The notes below the pieces were generated by a model. That model ran no database searches. It was not told the origin of the DNA and worked only from the letters and a program-made list of their open reading frames with translations. The position numbers were made by a program, and so were the translations under genes. Below, in pieces: positions 33,050-35,011 of a stretch of 35,011 nt of DNA. The DNA comes from Phascolarctobacterium sp. (GTDB taxonomy: Bacteria; Bacillota; Negativicutes; Acidaminococcales; Acidaminococcaceae): assembly GCA_017623055.1 (NCBI GenBank), contig JAGAPX010000021.1, positions 1 to 35,011 on the forward strand. The letters run 5' to 3'. Numbering within the stretch: the first letter of the stretch is position 1; each line of letters opens with the position of its first letter.

Positions 33050-33809
33050 TTTAGTAGCTTTGTTGGAAGAATTGATGCCTTCCAATTTGGCAGAGGATTG
33101 GGACAATGTAGGCTTAATGCTTGGTCGTAAGGGTAAGACCGTTAAGAAAATTTTGCTTGCCTTGGATTTGACCAAAGAGGTTGTGGAGCAAGCAATCTCC
33201 CAAAAGGTAGACCTGATTGTTACCCATCATCCTGCAATTTTCAAAAAACTGAAACGTGTTGTAGATAACGATTGGCAACAGGATTTACTTTTAACTTTGA
33301 CAGAAAATGGTATTGCTGTTTACAGCGCTCATACTAATCTGGATTGCGTAAGCACTGGTGTTAATGATGTTTTGGCAAAGCTTTTGAAATTAGATGATGC
33401 TGACGTATTAGACGAAAGTAACGGTTTAGGTCGCATTGGCGTTGTAGAAAAGATGCCTTTGGCAGATTACGCGCAGCTTGTAAAAGCTTCCCTCAAGGCT
33501 GATTACGTAACTGTTGGTGACGCTGGTAAGCCTGTCCATAAAGTTGCAGTATGTGGCGGGGCAGGCAGTGATTTGATTGATATTGCCCTTGCTAAAGGTG
33601 CAGATACACTTGTAACTGGTGATGTGAAGTATCACAGCGCTCAACAAGCTGTGTTCAGTGGTTTAAATATTATCGATGCAGGTCATCAGCCGACGGAGTT
33701 GCCTGTACTTGATAAATTAGCAGATAGATTGTCCTTGCGCTTGGTAGAGCGTGAGATGGACGTAGTTGTGAATGTAGCAAAAGAAACCTTGCTACTGCGT
33801 CACGTGTAG
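33030..33809 (+). CDS. Nif3-like dinuclear metal centre protein (short form)
   Basis: A member of the Nif3/YqfO/YbgI family with a dinuclear metal site, whose cellular role is unsettled (often annotated GTP cyclohydrolase type 1-like). Metal-binding blocks are LIVTHHPAIFKKLKRV, YSAHTNLDCV and IIDAGHQPTELPVL. At 259 residues it is the short form, without the inserted domain (about 110 residues) of B. subtilis YqfO. GGAGG (33016-33020), 9 bases before the ATG, lies within trmK, so translation is coupled. Confidence 0.92.
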   Translation: MLATVNDLVALLEELMPSNLAEDWDNVGLMLGRKGKTVKKILLALDLTKEVVEQAISQKVDLIVTHHPAIFKKLKRVVDNDWQQDLLLTLTENGIAVYSAHTNLDCVSTGVNDVLAKLLKLDDADVLDESNGLGRIGVVEKMPLADYAQLVKASLKADYVTVGDAGKPVHKVAVCGGAGSDLIDIALAKGADTLVTGDVKYHSAQQAVFSGLNIIDAGHQPTELPVLDKLADRLSLRLVEREMDVVVNVAKETLLLRHV

Positions 33810-33826
33810 TATAAGTAGGTGAAGAT

Positions 33827-34750
33827 ATGATTAAGGATTTTAAAGCAGGTGTCAAAATTATTCAGCCTGCTCTCGTCAGAGTGCAAAAGATAGGTAATTC
33901 TTCTAACGGTGGCGTTTTCGCTCGTGGTTTGCTGGAAGATAACAGCGGTAGAATTCCCTTTATCTGCTTTGAAGCAGGCTTGGTTGATAAACTGCGCCAA
34001 ATGGAAGGGGCAGAAGCCTTCATGGTAAGCGGTGCGGTGGACATCAACAAATTCTCCAATGATATGGCACTGCAAGTTGTAGTGCAAAAGTTTGATAACC
34101 TTTTGCCGGAAGATGATATCACCAATCTGCTACCGAAAGGTAATTTCAACGAGAAAGAATACATCATCCGCCTGCAAAATTTAATTAAGACCGTTCGTAA
34201 CCCCGGTTTGCGTGCTCTCTTAGAGACAATTTTCAGCGGTGCTGTTTACGATAAATTTATTATGAATCCTGCGGGAATGCGCATGCACCACGCTTATATT
34301 GGCGGTCTTTTGCAGCACTCCGTAGATGTTGCCGGTATTGCCATTGCCTTGGCAGAACAAATTGGCAATGTGGACAAGGATTTGGTCGTGGCAGGTGCGC
34401 TTCTTCACGATATTGGTAAGCTGCGTGAGATTTCTTCTCAAATTGGCTTCCCCTATACCAACGAAGGACGTTTGCTGGGACATATCGCAATGTCCGTTAT
34501 GATGGTGCAGGACGCTGCTGCCAAATTGAAGCTTCCCCAAGCACGCTTGGAGCAGTTACAGCACATTCTTTTGTCCCATCACGGCGAGACCGAGAAAGGT
34601 TCCCCTGTGGTATGTGCAACTAAAGAGGCGTTCATCGTACATTATGCTGACGAGATTGACGCTATCATGAACCAATTTGAAACCTATGACGATAAAAGTC
34701 AATGGGAGTTCAACAAAATGATGCAACGTTATTTATTGCACGATAAATAA
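33827..34750 (+). CDS. YhaM-like 3'-5' exoribonuclease, HD domain
   Basis: The N-terminal third (about 10-95) looks like an OB-fold nucleic-acid-binding domain. The HD phosphohydrolase domain follows with MRMHHAYIGGLLQHSVDVA, LLHDIGK (His194, Asp195), LLGHIAMS and HILLSHHGETEKGSP, ending HYADEIDAIMNQFE. This matches YhaM/CBF1, a manganese-dependent 3'-5' exonuclease that acts on RNA and DNA. The 307-residue length fits the family. It follows the Nif3 gene by 17 bases, so trmK, nif3 and this gene form one operon. No clear terminator is seen after it. Confidence 0.9.
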   Translation: MIKDFKAGVKIIQPALVRVQKIGNSSNGGVFARGLLEDNSGRIPFICFEAGLVDKLRQMEGAEAFMVSGAVDINKFSNDMALQVVVQKFDNLLPEDDITNLLPKGNFNEKEYIIRLQNLIKTVRNPGLRALLETIFSGAVYDKFIMNPAGMRMHHAYIGGLLQHSVDVAGIAIALAEQIGNVDKDLVVAGALLHDIGKLREISSQIGFPYTNEGRLLGHIAMSVMMVQDAAAKLKLPQARLEQLQHILLSHHGETEKGSPVVCATKEAFIVHYADEIDAIMNQFETYDDKSQWEFNKMMQRYLLHDK

Positions 34751-34839
34751 TAAAATTGCAGGCTTTGTACAAAGAACTGTAAAGTATTTTACACTTAATT
34801 TGCCAAAGAAACTGTTTTGCCCAAAGTTTGTGGAGTAGT

Positions 34840-34899
34840 TGGTATAATTATGTAAATCTTTTGTGAACGTCGTGCATAAAGATTTCCTTATGCTATAAT
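34840..34899 (+). promoter_or_regulatory. Two extended -10 elements before the response regulator
   Basis: TGGTATAAT (34840-34848) and TGCTATAAT (34891-34899) both lie upstream of the gene at 34932. The second would start transcription near 34906. Neither has a good -35. The rest of 34751-34931 shows no gene or clear hairpin. Confidence 0.6.
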
Positions 34900-34931
34900 A
34901 GCCTTAGAATTTAAATATCAGGGGTGATATT

Positions 34932-35011
34932 ATGAATAAACAAAAAATTTTAATCGCCGACGATGAAGCTCAAATCAGAGAAATTCTGCGCATTTACTTC
35001 GAAAAAGAAAA
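34932..35011 (+). CDS. Response regulator, N-terminal part (cut by window end)
   Basis: The first 26 residues (QKILIADDEAQIREILRIYF region) are the start of a receiver domain: a hydrophobic strand followed by the acidic pair Asp-Asp-Glu that binds magnesium near the phosphorylation site. The phosphorylated Asp and any output domain lie beyond the window. The ATG follows GGGGTGA by 4-5 bases. It is probably an OmpR-type regulator with a kinase gene next to it, but that cannot be seen. Confidence 0.82.
   Translation, partial: MNKQKILIADDEAQIREILRIYFEKE

Noticed and set aside
1..35011. CRISPR arrays, tRNA or rRNA genes
   Set aside because: No regularly spaced direct repeats, cloverleaf sequences or conserved rRNA segments were seen.

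Overview
The window looks like a chromosome segment of a diderm Firmicute (class Negativicutes, probably the Acidaminococcaceae/Phascolarctobacterium side; the genus is inference). The evidence is a mix. Firmicute-type features include FapR-controlled fatty-acid genes, a T-box before thrS, an infC-rpmI-rplT operon with a leader attenuator, strong AGGAGG ribosome sites and YdjG/H/I homologues. Outer-membrane features include a TonB-dependent receptor ending in Phe and a trimeric autotransporter with a YadA anchor. No tRNA, rRNA, CRISPR array or intact transposase gene was seen.

Layout. 1-7172: rpoB (5' end outside the window) and rpoC, closed by a terminator; rpsL does not follow. 7185-9002: four small genes (two exported or associated proteins of unknown function, a tiny cysteine-rich protein, an exported DUF3887-like protein). 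9020-13924: an operon of an SPFH/zinc-ribbon protein, a zinc-ribbon membrane protein and a TPM-domain protein (cf. B. subtilis YdjI, YdjG, YdjH), plus an exported 5'-nucleotidase. 13923-17106, minus strand: ECF S-component, TonB receptor, SAM methyltransferase. 17216-24960: fatty-acid/phospholipid cluster fapR-plsX-fabH-fabD-fabG-acpP-fabK-like-fabF, then rnc, with a FapR-like operator just after the fapR promoter. 25000-28107: an accessory island with a hairpin repeat, two inverted copies of a type I toxin-antitoxin locus, an XRE regulator and a trimeric autotransporter adhesin. 28150-30328: T-box-controlled thrS. 30403-32288: ferritin, then infC-rpmI-rplT. 32308-34750: trmK, a Nif3-family gene and a yhaM-like exonuclease gene. 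34932 to the end: start of a response regulator gene.

The most interesting region is 25199-28107. Two 25-residue hydrophobic peptides of the TxpA/BsrG 'holin-like toxin' type, alike at 22 of 25 positions, sit in opposite orientations about 2.5 kb apart and bracket the regulator and adhesin. Each locus has a hairpin that hides the toxin ribosome site, 5' and 3' arms that can pair around the whole unit with compensatory changes between copies, and an antisense promoter (a perfect TTGACA-17-TATAAT in copy 1). The adhesin may have a promoter whose spacer holds a T10 tract, a possible phase-variation switch. Also notable is a repeat-built insertion in RpoC next to its second zinc site. All calls come from reading the sequence; no database search was run.
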